Shown here: positions 1 to 7,290 of the stretch, one piece after another | Layout: every line of letters starts with the position of its first letter | How positions within the stretch are numbered: the first letter of the stretch is position 1 | Source: JBOFEH01 sp051650265 | Lineage (GTDB): Bacteria > Bacillota > Clostridia > Lachnospirales > Cellulosilyticaceae | Reading direction: 5' to 3' | Assembly: GCA_051650265.1 (NCBI GenBank) | Contig: JBOFIR010000239.1 | Location: 1-22,169 of the forward strand | Length of the DNA stretch: 22,169 bases | Program-made: the position numbers and the translations under genes | Notes under the pieces: generated by a model | Told to the model about the DNA's origin: nothing | Seen by the model: the letters and a program-made list of their open reading frames with translations, nothing else | Database searches by the model: none

Positions 1-345
1 ATGGAGTCTTGCCATGCAGAGATTGAAAAGTTGAATGAACAAAAGAATAAAGCTCTTTCACACCTCATAAATGATGTGATTACTAAAGAAGAATACCAAT
101 CTTTCACACAAGGTATCAGTTCTCAAGTTCAAACTCTCAAAGAGCAATTACTTGAATATGAAAAATCACTTTCTGGGCTCAGTAAAGATAATTATTTAAG
201 GGAAATAAAAAAGATTTCAAGTTTCGGCACCATTACGGAACTTACACTTGAAATCCTTCAACAATTCGTTAATCAGATCGTGATTGACAAAGATGGCAAA
301 GTAACAATCCACTATCGCTTTACCATCCCTTCATTTACTAACTAA
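1..345 (+). CDS. Large serine recombinase, C-terminal part only (cut by window edge)
   Basis: This is the last 114 residues of what appears to be a large serine recombinase (integrase or transposase type) that cuts and rejoins DNA at attachment sites of a mobile element. The reading frame is open to base 1, so the ATG there is probably internal and the catalytic N-terminal domain lies outside the window. Visible are a charged helical stretch (residues 1-60, containing ITKEEYQSF, a pattern common in the zinc-ribbon/coiled-coil region of this family) and the ending ELTLEILQQFVNQIVIDKDG followed by a beta strand, which resembles typical family C-termini. It is the only clear plus-strand gene, is more AT-rich than its neighbours, and ends 4 bp from the rlmD stop codon in convergent orientation. 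Family assignment rests on the C-terminal pattern alone; the catalytic serine cannot be seen. Confidence 0.72.
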   Translation: MESCHAEIEKLNEQKNKALSHLINDVITKEEYQSFTQGISSQVQTLKEQLLEYEKSLSGLSKDNYLREIKKISSFGTITELTLEILQQFVNQIVIDKDGKVTIHYRFTIPSFTN

Positions 346-349
346 TTTT

Positions 350-1714
350 TTATTTAATTTTTTTTAACGACACACAGCACTCCACGTGGGTCGTGTGCGG
401 GAACATATCAACAGGTTGTACCGCCTCCACCTTATACCCATTTTGTGTGAGGTAGGCGAGGTCACGTGCAAGTGTTGCAGGATCACATGATACGTACACG
501 ATTTTGTTTGGTCCCATCTTGATAAGTGTTTCTAATAGGGCTTGATCGCAGCCTTTGCGTGGTGGATCCACAACAATCGTATCTGCATTGATGCCTTGCT
601 CTTCGTAGAGTGCTGGAATCACTTCCTCTGCTTTACCCGCATAGAAAGTTGTATTGTCCATATGGTTAAGTTTCGCATTTTCCCTAGCATTGACAATTGC
701 CTCTTCAACGATCTCTACACCATAGACATGCTTTGCTTTTTGTGCTAAGAACAGGGAAATCGTACCTATCCCGCAGTAAGCATCCCATACAGTCTCAGTC
801 CCCTGAAGGTCTGCATACTCCAGTGCTTTGTCATAAAGCACTTTTGTCTGATAAGGATTCACTTGGAAGAATGCTAATGGTGAGATCTTGAACTTCAAGT
901 CACCAATAGTATCTACGATTGCATCCTCTCCATAAATAACAGTGGTATCATACCCCAAGATGACATTGGTGCGCGCTGTGTTATGGCTCAGTACAATACT
1001 CGTCATCCCTTCAACTGCAGAGAGCGCCGCCACCAACGCCTCTTGATGCGGTAATGTCTGCCCATTGATCACGAGACATACCATAATCTCACCTGTAAAG
1101 AAGCCTGTCTTGATGAGTACATGTCTCACAAGTCCTTCGTGCTTATCTTCATCATAGATAGTGATCTGATGATCCACCAAGAAATCACGTAGGATACCTA
1201 AGATCTGCGTATTACGTGGATCTTGGATCTCACAAGTATCTGATGCCACAACACGATGACTACGACTTGCGAAGAATCCAATCTTAATCTGGCCATTCTC
1301 CATACGAATTGGATATTGTGCTTTATTACGGTATGCCCAAGGTGTCTCCATCCCGAGTGCAGGCTGCACCTCAATCCCTTTGAGGCCACCTATACGTTCT
1401 AGTGCATCTTTGACTTTCTTGGTCTTCCATGCAAGCTGTGCTTCGTAGCTCATATGCTGGAGCTGGCAACCACCACACTGGTGTGCAATGCCACATGCCG
1501 GCTCTGTACGTTGCACAGATGGACTAACAATCTCTTCTATCTTTCCAAATCCAAAGTGTTTTTTGACTTTAAGAATCTTGACACTTACCTGATCTCCAGT
1601 CACTGCCCCTGGGACAAATACAGTGAAGTCATTGATCTTGCCAATGCCCGCTCCGTCTGATCCTATATCGATTATTTCCATTGTGTAAATCTGATTTTTT
1701 TCTACTGGTGTCAT
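350..1714 (-). CDS. rlmD: 23S rRNA (uracil-C5)-methyltransferase RlmD/RlmCD
   Basis: A SAM-dependent enzyme that methylates C5 of uridine in 23S rRNA; Gram-positive members (RlmCD) can modify both U747 and U1939. The 454 residues match the family length. In order: a TRAM domain (about 1-62), iron-sulphur cysteines C74, C80, C83 and C161, the SAM motif DAYCGIGTIS (311-320), VVDPPRKGC (381-389), the catalytic cysteine C410 in YVSCDPATLARD, and E445 in the HVEC motif as the likely general base. All key residues are present. The start at 1714 has the site AGGAAGG 6 bases upstream. It is the last gene of the yhaM run, 11 bases after the 49-codon gene. No terminator is visible after its stop; a mobile element seems to have been inserted there, which may have displaced the original one. 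Which uridines are modified cannot be told. Confidence 0.94.
   Translation of the reverse strand: MTPVEKNQIYTMEIIDIGSDGAGIGKINDFTVFVPGAVTGDQVSVKILKVKKHFGFGKIEEIVSPSVQRTEPACGIAHQCGGCQLQHMSYEAQLAWKTKKVKDALERIGGLKGIEVQPALGMETPWAYRNKAQYPIRMENGQIKIGFFASRSHRVVASDTCEIQDPRNTQILGILRDFLVDHQITIYDEDKHEGLVRHVLIKTGFFTGEIMVCLVINGQTLPHQEALVAALSAVEGMTSIVLSHNTARTNVILGYDTTVIYGEDAIVDTIGDLKFKISPLAFFQVNPYQTKVLYDKALEYADLQGTETVWDAYCGIGTISLFLAQKAKHVYGVEIVEEAIVNARENAKLNHMDNTTFYAGKAEEVIPALYEEQGINADTIVVDPPRKGCDQALLETLIKMGPNKIVYVSCDPATLARDLAYLTQNGYKVEAVQPVDMFPHTTHVECCVSLKKIK
371..397. other. Candidate attachment site at the 3' end of rlmD
   Basis: The end of rlmD, coding for the conserved THVEC residues, contains the palindrome CACGTG (383-388) inside a wider imperfect dyad with CACAC at 371-375 and GTGTG at 393-397. 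The 3' end of rum/rlmD-type uracil methyltransferase genes is a known insertion site of integrative elements in streptococci, and a recombinase gene ends just 26 bp away here. The exact crossover point cannot be fixed from one end of the element; the site is inferred. Confidence 0.3.
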
Positions 1715-1725
1715 ATGATACCTTC

Positions 1726-1875
1726 CTAGTGTAAATTTTGAGTGTCTTCGTCTTCTAATAGTGTCTGGATCGCACGCGCTAATGCCTCTTCATCCACATT
1801 GTTTACCTCATCAGCAATGCCTCTTTGGATCAAGTGATCGAGTAAGCGGCACTGATATCTTTTTTTATCCATCAT
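1726..1875 (-). CDS. Small hypothetical protein (49 aa)
   Basis: I do not recognise this protein. It starts with two adjacent ATG codons (1875 and 1872) that overlap the end of the Cas4-like C-terminal gene by 11 bases. A strong site GGGAGGAG lies 7 bases upstream of the first, which is why I chose it over the longer open frame from 1917. The product is soluble and acidic towards the end (DEEALARAIQTLLEDED), probably helical, with one cysteine and no signal peptide or membrane segment. It sits between the split Cas4-like nuclease and rlmD, with 11 bases to the latter. The good ribosome site and the tight spacing are the only evidence that it is translated; it could alternatively be a short leader needed to couple rlmD translation. 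Confidence 0.5.
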   Translation of the reverse strand: MMDKKRYQCRLLDHLIQRGIADEVNNVDEEALARAIQTLLEDEDTQNLH

Positions 1876-2407
1876 GGTTTGACTCCTCCCATTCACAAAC
1901 TGTGTGATGACACACACAATTTCGACATTTGATATAAGAAGGTTCCGGATCCAAACCGCGTCGTCCTTCTAGCATGTGACGCATCTGCCTGAGTGTCTGC
2001 TTCAACTGCATCCTCAAAGACAGGGTATTGCGCACAGTAAACGTTTTATTTTGATAAACCAACTTCCCATAAGCAGGTTTTTTGCCATAGACTTCTTCAA
2101 TAATCACAAAGTAGGCAACCAGTTGCATCAGATCCCCTTCATGGGGATAGTTATCTTTGCACTGCCCACTCTTGATCTCAAAGGGGGTTAGTCGCCGTGA
2201 AAAGAGTGATTTGAAGATGAAATCTGGCTTACCTTGAATCCCATAGCTGCTACTGACCAAAAGTTTGCCACCTTTTTCATCAGAATAAATCATCCTTCCC
2301 CATGCCATACCCGTAACAGCCTTATGCTTACAGCGAATAGTTGGTCTGAGCCCAATCAGGATACATAGGCCCACCCCTATGACCACCGCAAGCTGTACGT
2401 ACGTCAT
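1865..2407 (-). CDS. Cas4-like PD-(D/E)XK nuclease, C-terminal catalytic part with N-terminal membrane segment
   Basis: This 180-residue protein carries the catalytic core of a Cas4/RecB-type nuclease. Seen in order: a hydrophobic segment at about 4-20 followed by basic residues, so the rest is predicted cytoplasmic; GKPDF with D62 (motif II); PFEIKSGQ with E77 and K79 (motif III); QLVAY with Q95 and Y99 (the QxxxY motif of the Cas4/AddB group); and a cysteine cluster C161, C164, C166, C171 like the three C-terminal iron-sulphur ligands of Cas4. The fourth cysteine and motif I are missing here but present in the upstream 90-residue protein. The start at 2407 overlaps the upstream stop as ATGA; the only other in-frame start (2479) has no ribosome site. 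No cas genes or CRISPR repeats are near. It may act as a two-subunit nuclease, or the pair may be one gene broken by a frameshift. Confidence 0.8.
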   Translation of the reverse strand: MTYVQLAVVIGVGLCILIGLRPTIRCKHKAVTGMAWGRMIYSDEKGGKLLVSSSYGIQGKPDFIFKSLFSRRLTPFEIKSGQCKDNYPHEGDLMQLVAYFVIIEEVYGKKPAYGKLVYQNKTFTVRNTLSLRMQLKQTLRQMRHMLEGRRGLDPEPSYIKCRNCVCHHTVCEWEESNHDG

Positions 2408-2676
2408 CCTCCCATCACCATCTTCATAATATACCCTACTAGCAGTATCCCTAGCCCAATCTGTAAGATGCGCACGCATTTGTACTTGTGATAATAAAAT
2501 GTGTGGTGTTTGGTTCCTTTAGTATAAAAGGATTCATGTTGGCTTGTATCTAGCTTCAAAGCTTTATAGCGCTTGGTCAGCTCTGCATTACCATAGGTAC
2601 GTTTGTAATACCATTGGTAGGGGCAATAGCTAAACCTATTAATCTCATTTGCGGATATACGTTCTTTGTTTTTCAT
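2404..2676 (-). CDS. Cas4-like nuclease, N-terminal part with C-terminal membrane segment
   Basis: This 90-residue protein looks like the missing front of the nuclease encoded next. Its start, SANEINRFSYCPYQWYYKR (8-26), resembles the N-terminus of Cas4-type proteins, where a single cysteine (here C18) is the first iron-sulphur ligand. TKGTKHH (52-58) resembles motif I, which carries a histidine. A hydrophobic segment follows at about 69-87, preceded by basic residues, so the N-terminus is predicted to be inside the cell. It has no catalytic D/E/K residues of its own. It begins as ATGA at the end of yhaM and ends as ATGA at the start of the second half, so the three should be translated as a coupled set. 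Whether the two halves are separate subunits or one disrupted protein is open. Confidence 0.75.
   Translation of the reverse strand: MKNKERISANEINRFSYCPYQWYYKRTYGNAELTKRYKALKLDTSQHESFYTKGTKHHTFYYHKYKCVRILQIGLGILLVGYIMKMVMGG
2408..2413 (-). promoter_or_regulatory. Shine-Dalgarno sequence directly abutting a start codon
   Basis: GGGAGG lies immediately before the ATG at 2405-2407 with no spacer, where 5-9 bases would be usual. It is thus poorly placed for fresh initiation, but could hold a terminating ribosome for re-initiation at the ATGA overlap. Confidence 0.45.
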
Positions 2677-3611
2677 AAGTTGGATTTGCGAATATTACGT
2701 GTAAGGATCTTATGATACCCTACATAAGCCTCTTCTCCCTGTGTGTTTTGAATCATTTCCTCCATCATCTTGACTTTCGCATCTGCATTGTCTGCTAAGT
2801 GAACGATCATTGCCTCCATACACTTTGGGCGCTTTGGAGAGCCATACTCATATTCACCATGATGTGAGAGAATAATATGCTTCAGGAGCATCTCGATCTC
2901 TTTTGGAAAATCAGGTATGCTACATGCTACATCATGTACTTTTTCAGCACCAATCATCAAGTGGCCGAGTAGTTGCCCTTCATCCGTATAGTCATTGGAT
3001 GGGAATGTAGAAAGTTCATAGAGTTTACCAATGTCATGGAGCAGGCATCCTGCTACAACCAAGTCCTTATTCACCCCTTGATACAGCGTGCTCATATAGG
3101 CCCCAATCTGTGCAACTGTGATACTATGATCGATCAGCCCACCTAGATAGGCATGATGTACCGCCTTGGCTGCACCGTGGTTGATAAAGCGCTCATAGAT
3201 CACCTCATCGTAAAAAATAGTCTCTACAAGCTGCTTGATATAAGGATTATTCATCTCATCAATCATAGCCATCAATTGCTTTTGAAGAAGTTCAAGATCC
3301 TTTGCCGTATGTGGCAAGAACGCTTTAAGATCATAGTTACCTGGCGCCAATGGATGAATCTTGTTCACATTGAGCTGAAGGTTGTCTTGATAAGAGATCA
3401 CATCACCTTCTACATAGACCACATCATCTACTTGAAAAGGTGAGATGCCTGGGTGTACTGCCCAAATCTTACTGTCAATTACGCCTGTACGATCTTGGAG
3501 TTTCAGCGTATAATACTCTTTTCCACTTTTATTCTTAAGCATTTGTTTGTACTTACATAAAAAATTCCCTTTGACAGGAGTATCTGCTCTAAGCTCTGAA
3601 ATATAGGTCAT
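2673..3611 (-). CDS. yhaM: 3'-5' exoribonuclease YhaM family (OB fold plus HD domain)
   Basis: The 312 residues closely match the length of Bacillus YhaM (314), a cytoplasmic metal-dependent 3'-5' exonuclease that shortens single-stranded RNA and also DNA. An OB-fold nucleic-acid-binding domain spans about 12-90 (KNKSGKEYYTLKLQDRTG, VDDVVYVEGDV). The HD domain follows: HHAYLGGLIDHS (152-163), LHDIGKLYEL (191-200) with the HD pair at 192-193, ILSHHGEYEYGSP (247-259) and HLADNADAK (271-279), giving a full set of metal ligands. The start at 3611 has the site AGGGAG 7 bases upstream. It heads a run with the split Cas4-like nuclease, a small protein and rlmD, probably from the promoter at 3653-3681. 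Its stop overlaps the next start as ATGA. Substrate choice is inferred from the family. Confidence 0.9.
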   Translation of the reverse strand: MTYISELRADTPVKGNFLCKYKQMLKNKSGKEYYTLKLQDRTGVIDSKIWAVHPGISPFQVDDVVYVEGDVISYQDNLQLNVNKIHPLAPGNYDLKAFLPHTAKDLELLQKQLMAMIDEMNNPYIKQLVETIFYDEVIYERFINHGAAKAVHHAYLGGLIDHSITVAQIGAYMSTLYQGVNKDLVVAGCLLHDIGKLYELSTFPSNDYTDEGQLLGHLMIGAEKVHDVACSIPDFPKEIEMLLKHIILSHHGEYEYGSPKRPKCMEAMIVHLADNADAKVKMMEEMIQNTQGEEAYVGYHKILTRNIRKSNL

Positions 3612-3652
3612 TTTATCGCTCCCTATTTATGTTTTAACTGATTCTTCCTTTT

Positions 3653-3681
3653 ATAGTAACAAAAAAGCACGCTTTTTTCAA
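3653..3681 (-). promoter_or_regulatory. Candidate sigma-A promoter for yhaM
   Basis: On the minus strand TTGAAA (3676-3681) and TACTAT (3653-3658) are separated by exactly 17 bases, about 40 bases before the yhaM start. The -35 matches 5 of 6 consensus bases and the -10 matches 4 of 6. The spacer is the 3' arm of the htrA terminator hairpin, so the two elements overlap. Confidence 0.4.
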
Positions 3682-3700
3682 CGGATAAAAGCGTGCTTTT
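3663..3700 (-). terminator. Intrinsic terminator after htrA
   Basis: A perfect 14-bp inverted repeat (3663-3676 with 3687-3700, arm AAAAGCACGCTTTT) with a 10-base loop begins 10 bases past the htrA stop. Read on the minus strand, the hairpin runs into six T residues. The A/T-flanked symmetric stem might also work on the plus strand, but no plus-strand gene reaches it. Confidence 0.88.
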
Positions 3701-3710
3701 AATAATTAAC

Positions 3711-5036
3711 TTAACCTTGCGTTGTTGTTGCACTTGGCATTTCTTGTAATTTCACTTGAACGGTATGTTTCACGTTGCCTCTTACAAGTTTGAGTGATAT
3801 GGTATCGCCTACTTGTTTTTTGATGAGTAAGCCCTTAAGTTCTTCCATTGTACTGATCTTTTGCCCCTCAAACTCAAGAATAATGTCTTTTGGTTGTAAC
3901 CCCGCAAGTTCCGCACTGCTACCAGGTACCACCTCTACAACCATCACTCCTACTGGAATATCATAGATTCCCAGTGATTCTGTCATATCGTATCCTTTGA
4001 TTCCAAGGCTAGGTCGTGAGATACGTCCCTTCTCCATCAGCTCAGATACAATAGGCTTCACATCGTTGATTGGTATCGCAAATCCCATCCCTTCAATTTG
4101 ACTATCCACAAGCTTGATTGTATTGATCCCTATCACTTCACCATTTGGCCCTACGAGTGCACCACCACTATTACCAGGATTGATGGCCGCATCTGTCTGG
4201 ATCAACTTCATGGTCTTATCGGTCAATTGGACCTCGCGATCTAGTGCGCTAATGACACCGACTGTTACTGTATTGTTAAATGCTTCTTCTACAGGGTTTC
4301 CGATGGCCACTGCCAGGTCTCCAACGCGTAGATTTTGGCTATCACCTAGAACGGCTGGTTTGATCTCTGCCAGTTGCTCTGGTGGAATCTCTGTCTTCTC
4401 TACTGCAAGTACTGCAATATCTGTTACACTATCAGATCCAATAATAGTAGCTGGCACTTTGGTGTTTCCTAAAAATGTCACGATCAGGTTCGATGCACCA
4501 TCAACTACATGGGCATTTGAGATAATGTAGATTTTCTGATCATCTTCATGGAAGATCACTCCTGATCCTAGCCCCGACTCATTGAATTCTCCCGCCCATG
4601 TGGCTACTGTACGATTGTTTTTGATAGAAACAACAGATGGACCTACACGATCTGCAATATCTGCAATGGTACTATTTGCTGATAGGGGTGCCACACTCAC
4701 TTGATTGAAATACGCATCATTGACTGACTTTTCATTGGTCTTCTGCCCAGTATTCCCAAAATAGCTCTGCGCCATTGGTGATACAATACCAAATCCTGCA
4801 CCAATTGATGCCCCTCCTGCAATACTTACAATCAATGTGCCTATCACAAACTTCTTAAGAGAGCCCGTGCTTTTGCTTTTCTTATCATTTTTGATTGTCT
4901 CATGGTAGTAAGTATTTTGATGCGTAGGGATTACATCAATCACAGGCGGCATCGGCTCGTTAGGATTGCCTACTCTTATATTTTCACTTTCATTTGCGTT
5001 AAAGTTTTGATTGTCTTGGTTCATTGAATCACTCAT
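3711..5036 (-). CDS. htrA: Membrane-anchored HtrA/DegP-type serine protease
   Basis: A trypsin-like protease of the HtrA family that degrades or handles misfolded proteins outside the membrane. I chose the start at 5036 (441 aa) because GGAGGAAAG lies upstream; the frame is open to 5126 but that stretch has no ribosome site and includes basic, non-family sequence. Layout: a polar cytoplasmic tail of about 60 residues, one membrane segment (about 62-86), the protease domain with catalytic H176 (SNAHVVDG), D206 (VTDIAV) and S290 (NPGNSGGAL), then a single PDZ domain (about 345-430, with GSSAELAGLQPKDIILEF). All catalytic residues are intact. It lies about 100 bases after a two-component kinase and ends in a strong terminator. 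It may be co-transcribed with the two-component genes or have its own promoter; no convincing -35/-10 pair was found. Confidence 0.93.
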   Translation of the reverse strand: MSDSMNQDNQNFNANESENIRVGNPNEPMPPVIDVIPTHQNTYYHETIKNDKKSKSTGSLKKFVIGTLIVSIAGGASIGAGFGIVSPMAQSYFGNTGQKTNEKSVNDAYFNQVSVAPLSANSTIADIADRVGPSVVSIKNNRTVATWAGEFNESGLGSGVIFHEDDQKIYIISNAHVVDGASNLIVTFLGNTKVPATIIGSDSVTDIAVLAVEKTEIPPEQLAEIKPAVLGDSQNLRVGDLAVAIGNPVEEAFNNTVTVGVISALDREVQLTDKTMKLIQTDAAINPGNSGGALVGPNGEVIGINTIKLVDSQIEGMGFAIPINDVKPIVSELMEKGRISRPSLGIKGYDMTESLGIYDIPVGVMVVEVVPGSSAELAGLQPKDIILEFEGQKISTMEELKGLLIKKQVGDTISLKLVRGNVKHTVQVKLQEMPSATTTQG

Positions 5037-5142
5037 ATGTTCTTTCCTCCGTTTCAACTTCGTTTTGATGTTCATAGTATAGCGCGACTTTTTGAATAAT
5101 ATATGTCTTGATTGTAAAAGAAGCATGTATTATTTTGAACAT

Positions 5143-6624
5143 TTATGCGGTTGGAAGGGAAAAATAAAAACATACCATCTCACCCTCTTTGGATGTGACA
5201 CCAATAGCTTCTCCGTGCTGTTTCATAATCTCTTTTACAATAACCAGACCAATCCCCATCCCCTTCTTATCCTTGCCACGAGAACGATCTGACTTGTAGA
5301 AACGATCCCATATATGGTGTTGATCCTCCTCAGAAATAGGTGGTCCACTATTGCGAATATAAACCCATACTTTCTGCTGTTTCACCTTTGTTTCAATCTG
5401 TATAGTGCCTTTTTCATTGACAAATTTGAAACTATTATCAAACAAATTTTGAACAACACGCACGATTTTATCAGGATCTGCAAAAACAAGCTGTTGTTTA
5501 TTTTCTAAAATGAGATCTACGGCGAGAGATTTCTCCGTTGTCACAGTCTCAAAGTTATCAAGTAGGTCTTTGATCATCTCATGAAGATCAAACTCCATTT
5601 TCTTCAGCGGCATCTTGCCTTCTTCCATCTTGTTGAGCTCTAGGATTCCATTTGCCATCTTGATGAGTCTTTGACATTCATTGAGCACGATATGCAAATA
5701 CTTCTCTTGATTTTCTTGAGGAATGGTTCCATCTAATATGGCTGTGACAAACCCCTGTATCGAGGTAATCGGTGACCTCAGGTCATGCGAGACGTTGGCG
5801 ATAAAAGCCTTACGGTTCTCTTCGATCTTGTCCAGTTCTTTGGCCATATAGTTGAGGGATGCTGCCAACTCACCAACTTCATCCGTCCCTTCAAGAGAAA
5901 TCCTCTTATCAAAATCACCACCTGCAATTTGCTTGGCCACTTGGTTCATCTCTTTGAGTGGCTTGGTGATCTGTCGTGAGATAAAATAAATTAAGAAAAA
6001 GGTGAGTAAAGAGGTCACACCAACAACCTTGATAATAATGACCCTTACCTCTTCAATAGTCTTTAGGATCTGTGGCATAGGCGTATGAATGAAAATCGCA
6101 TATTGTACTTTGCCCCCAATCTCTATTGGGTAACCTACTGTCAGTACTGGGGTTGAAAAGTACTGTTCAAACCCCGATTGGTTACGCACAATATTGCCTT
6201 CAAAAACATCGGCTATGGCTTGCTGCTGTGGGATCTTTCTGCTCAATGTACTCTTGGGCGATACCACCAACATATTATTATGGTTATCAATCACCCATGT
6301 AGTCGCATCCAGATAGCTTGCTAGAATCTCAAGTTTGAAAAAGATACGATCTCTTACAGCGTCCATGGGTTCTCTGAACTCACCTAGCTTTTGATACTCC
6401 ATCGCAATCATCTCTGCCTGATTGATCATCAGATTCTCTGTATACTCTACAAAATAAGATTGAAAAGCATTAGAAAACACCACAAGAATAAAAATCAGTA
6501 GCCCAATCAAAATACTGATATACACTGTAAATAACTTGCTAAAAAGTGTTGGGAAAAACGATTGTCTTTTTTTGCTTAACTTTCGAATTTGTAACCAACG
6601 CCCCAAACGGTTTTTATACTCCAT
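5143..6624 (-). CDS. Two-component sensor histidine kinase (HAMP-HisKA-HATPase)
   Basis: A membrane kinase of 493 residues that should autophosphorylate and pass phosphate to the response regulator encoded just upstream. Seen: TM1 about 31-53, an extracellular sensor region of about 140 residues, TM2 about 194-216, a HAMP linker (217-270), the phospho-acceptor H280 in NVSHDLRSPITS, the N box around 391-401 (VQNLFDNSFKF), the G1 box RNSGPPI (424-430) and the G2 box GMGIGLVIVKEI (455-466). All catalytic boxes are complete. The start at 6624 overlaps the regulator gene by 49 bases, with an AAGGTG-like site 7 bases upstream; no better start exists before TM1. The layout is PhoR/WalK-like but without a PAS domain, so I give no gene name. 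The adjacent htrA suggests a link to envelope stress (inference). Confidence 0.92.
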   Translation of the reverse strand: MEYKNRLGRWLQIRKLSKKRQSFFPTLFSKLFTVYISILIGLLIFILVVFSNAFQSYFVEYTENLMINQAEMIAMEYQKLGEFREPMDAVRDRIFFKLEILASYLDATTWVIDNHNNMLVVSPKSTLSRKIPQQQAIADVFEGNIVRNQSGFEQYFSTPVLTVGYPIEIGGKVQYAIFIHTPMPQILKTIEEVRVIIIKVVGVTSLLTFFLIYFISRQITKPLKEMNQVAKQIAGGDFDKRISLEGTDEVGELAASLNYMAKELDKIEENRKAFIANVSHDLRSPITSIQGFVTAILDGTIPQENQEKYLHIVLNECQRLIKMANGILELNKMEEGKMPLKKMEFDLHEMIKDLLDNFETVTTEKSLAVDLILENKQQLVFADPDKIVRVVQNLFDNSFKFVNEKGTIQIETKVKQQKVWVYIRNSGPPISEEDQHHIWDRFYKSDRSRGKDKKGMGIGLVIVKEIMKQHGEAIGVTSKEGEMVCFYFSLPTA

Positions 6625-7262
6625 GGATGATCACCTTCAAATTTGTCTCTTAGTCGTTTAATATGGACATCAACAGTTCGTGTATCGCCTACAAAATCAT
6701 AGCCCCAAATCTTATCAAGTAGCTGCTCACGGGTAAATACTTGTTTGGGGTGACTTGCCAAGAAGTATAGTACTTCAAGTTCCTTAGGTGGCAGTTCGAT
6801 AAGGTTTCCTTCATAGGTTACTGAGTAATTATCCTTATCAACCACCAGGTCTGGGAGCACGATCTGATTACGGCTTTGATGCTCCTCTTCAACAGTATTT
6901 GTCCTACGTAACACAGCTTTCACACGCGCAGTGAGCTCCTTTGGATCAAACGGCTTGGCGATATAATCATCTGCACCAAGTTCTAAGCCTAACACTTTAT
7001 CAAATACATCACATTTTGCAGTCAGCATGATAATAGGCGTTTTACTGGTTCGTCTGATTGCCTTGCAAACGTCATAGCCGTCCATCTCTGGTAGCATGAC
7101 ATCTAATAAGATCAGGTCTGGCTGATACGCTTCAAACGTATCAACTCCCTGCTTACCACTATAAACTTCTTTTGTGTCATATCCTTCTTTTTGAAGATAG
7201 AGGGATATAAGTTCTGCTATATTTTGATCATCATCTACGATAAGTATTTTTGTTTTTTTCAT
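6576..7262 (-). CDS. OmpR/PhoB-family response regulator
   Basis: A 228-residue transcription factor made of a receiver domain (1-120) and a winged-helix DNA-binding domain (about 128-227). The acidic pocket D11/D12, the phosphorylated D54 (ILLDVMLPEMDGYD), T81 and K103 (AKPFDP) are all present. The C-terminal domain has the typical LPPKELEVLYFLASHP and RTVDVHIKRLRDKF motifs, with GVGYKFE at the end. A very good site AGGAGG lies 7 bases before the start at 7262. It overlaps its kinase gene by 49 bases and follows mutS2 by 28 bases, so the pair may be read through from mutS2. Targets are unknown; the neighbouring htrA is the obvious candidate. Confidence 0.94.
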   Translation of the reverse strand: MKKTKILIVDDDQNIAELISLYLQKEGYDTKEVYSGKQGVDTFEAYQPDLILLDVMLPEMDGYDVCKAIRRTSKTPIIMLTAKCDVFDKVLGLELGADDYIAKPFDPKELTARVKAVLRRTNTVEEEHQSRNQIVLPDLVVDKDNYSVTYEGNLIELPPKELEVLYFLASHPKQVFTREQLLDKIWGYDFVGDTRTVDVHIKRLRDKFEGDHPWSIKTVWGVGYKFES

Positions 7263-7290
7263 GTGTATTCCTCCTTACTGAATGGGTACG

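Noticed and set aside
1..345. Complete small gene starting at base 1
   Set aside because: The frame is open to the edge and the product resembles only the C-terminal part of a much larger recombinase.
2400..2430. Programmed ribosomal frameshift joining the two Cas4-like halves
   Set aside because: A -1 shift would be required and no slippery heptamer precedes the TGA; the ATGA overlap with an adjoining GGGAGG fits stop-and-restart better.
1865..2676. CRISPR-associated Cas4 function
   Set aside because: No CRISPR repeats and no other cas genes are in the window, and Cas4-like nucleases occur widely outside CRISPR systems.
4114..4530. Plus-strand open frame of 138 codons inside htrA
   Set aside because: It is antisense to a clearly conserved protease domain and has no recognisable protein features.
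5037..5126. Longer HtrA start at 5126
   Set aside because: No ribosome site is there, while GGAGGAAAG is well placed for the ATG at 5036.
5037..5142. Promoter for htrA
   Set aside because: A TATACT -10-like hexamer is present but no acceptable -35 was found at 16-18 bases, so it is not annotated.
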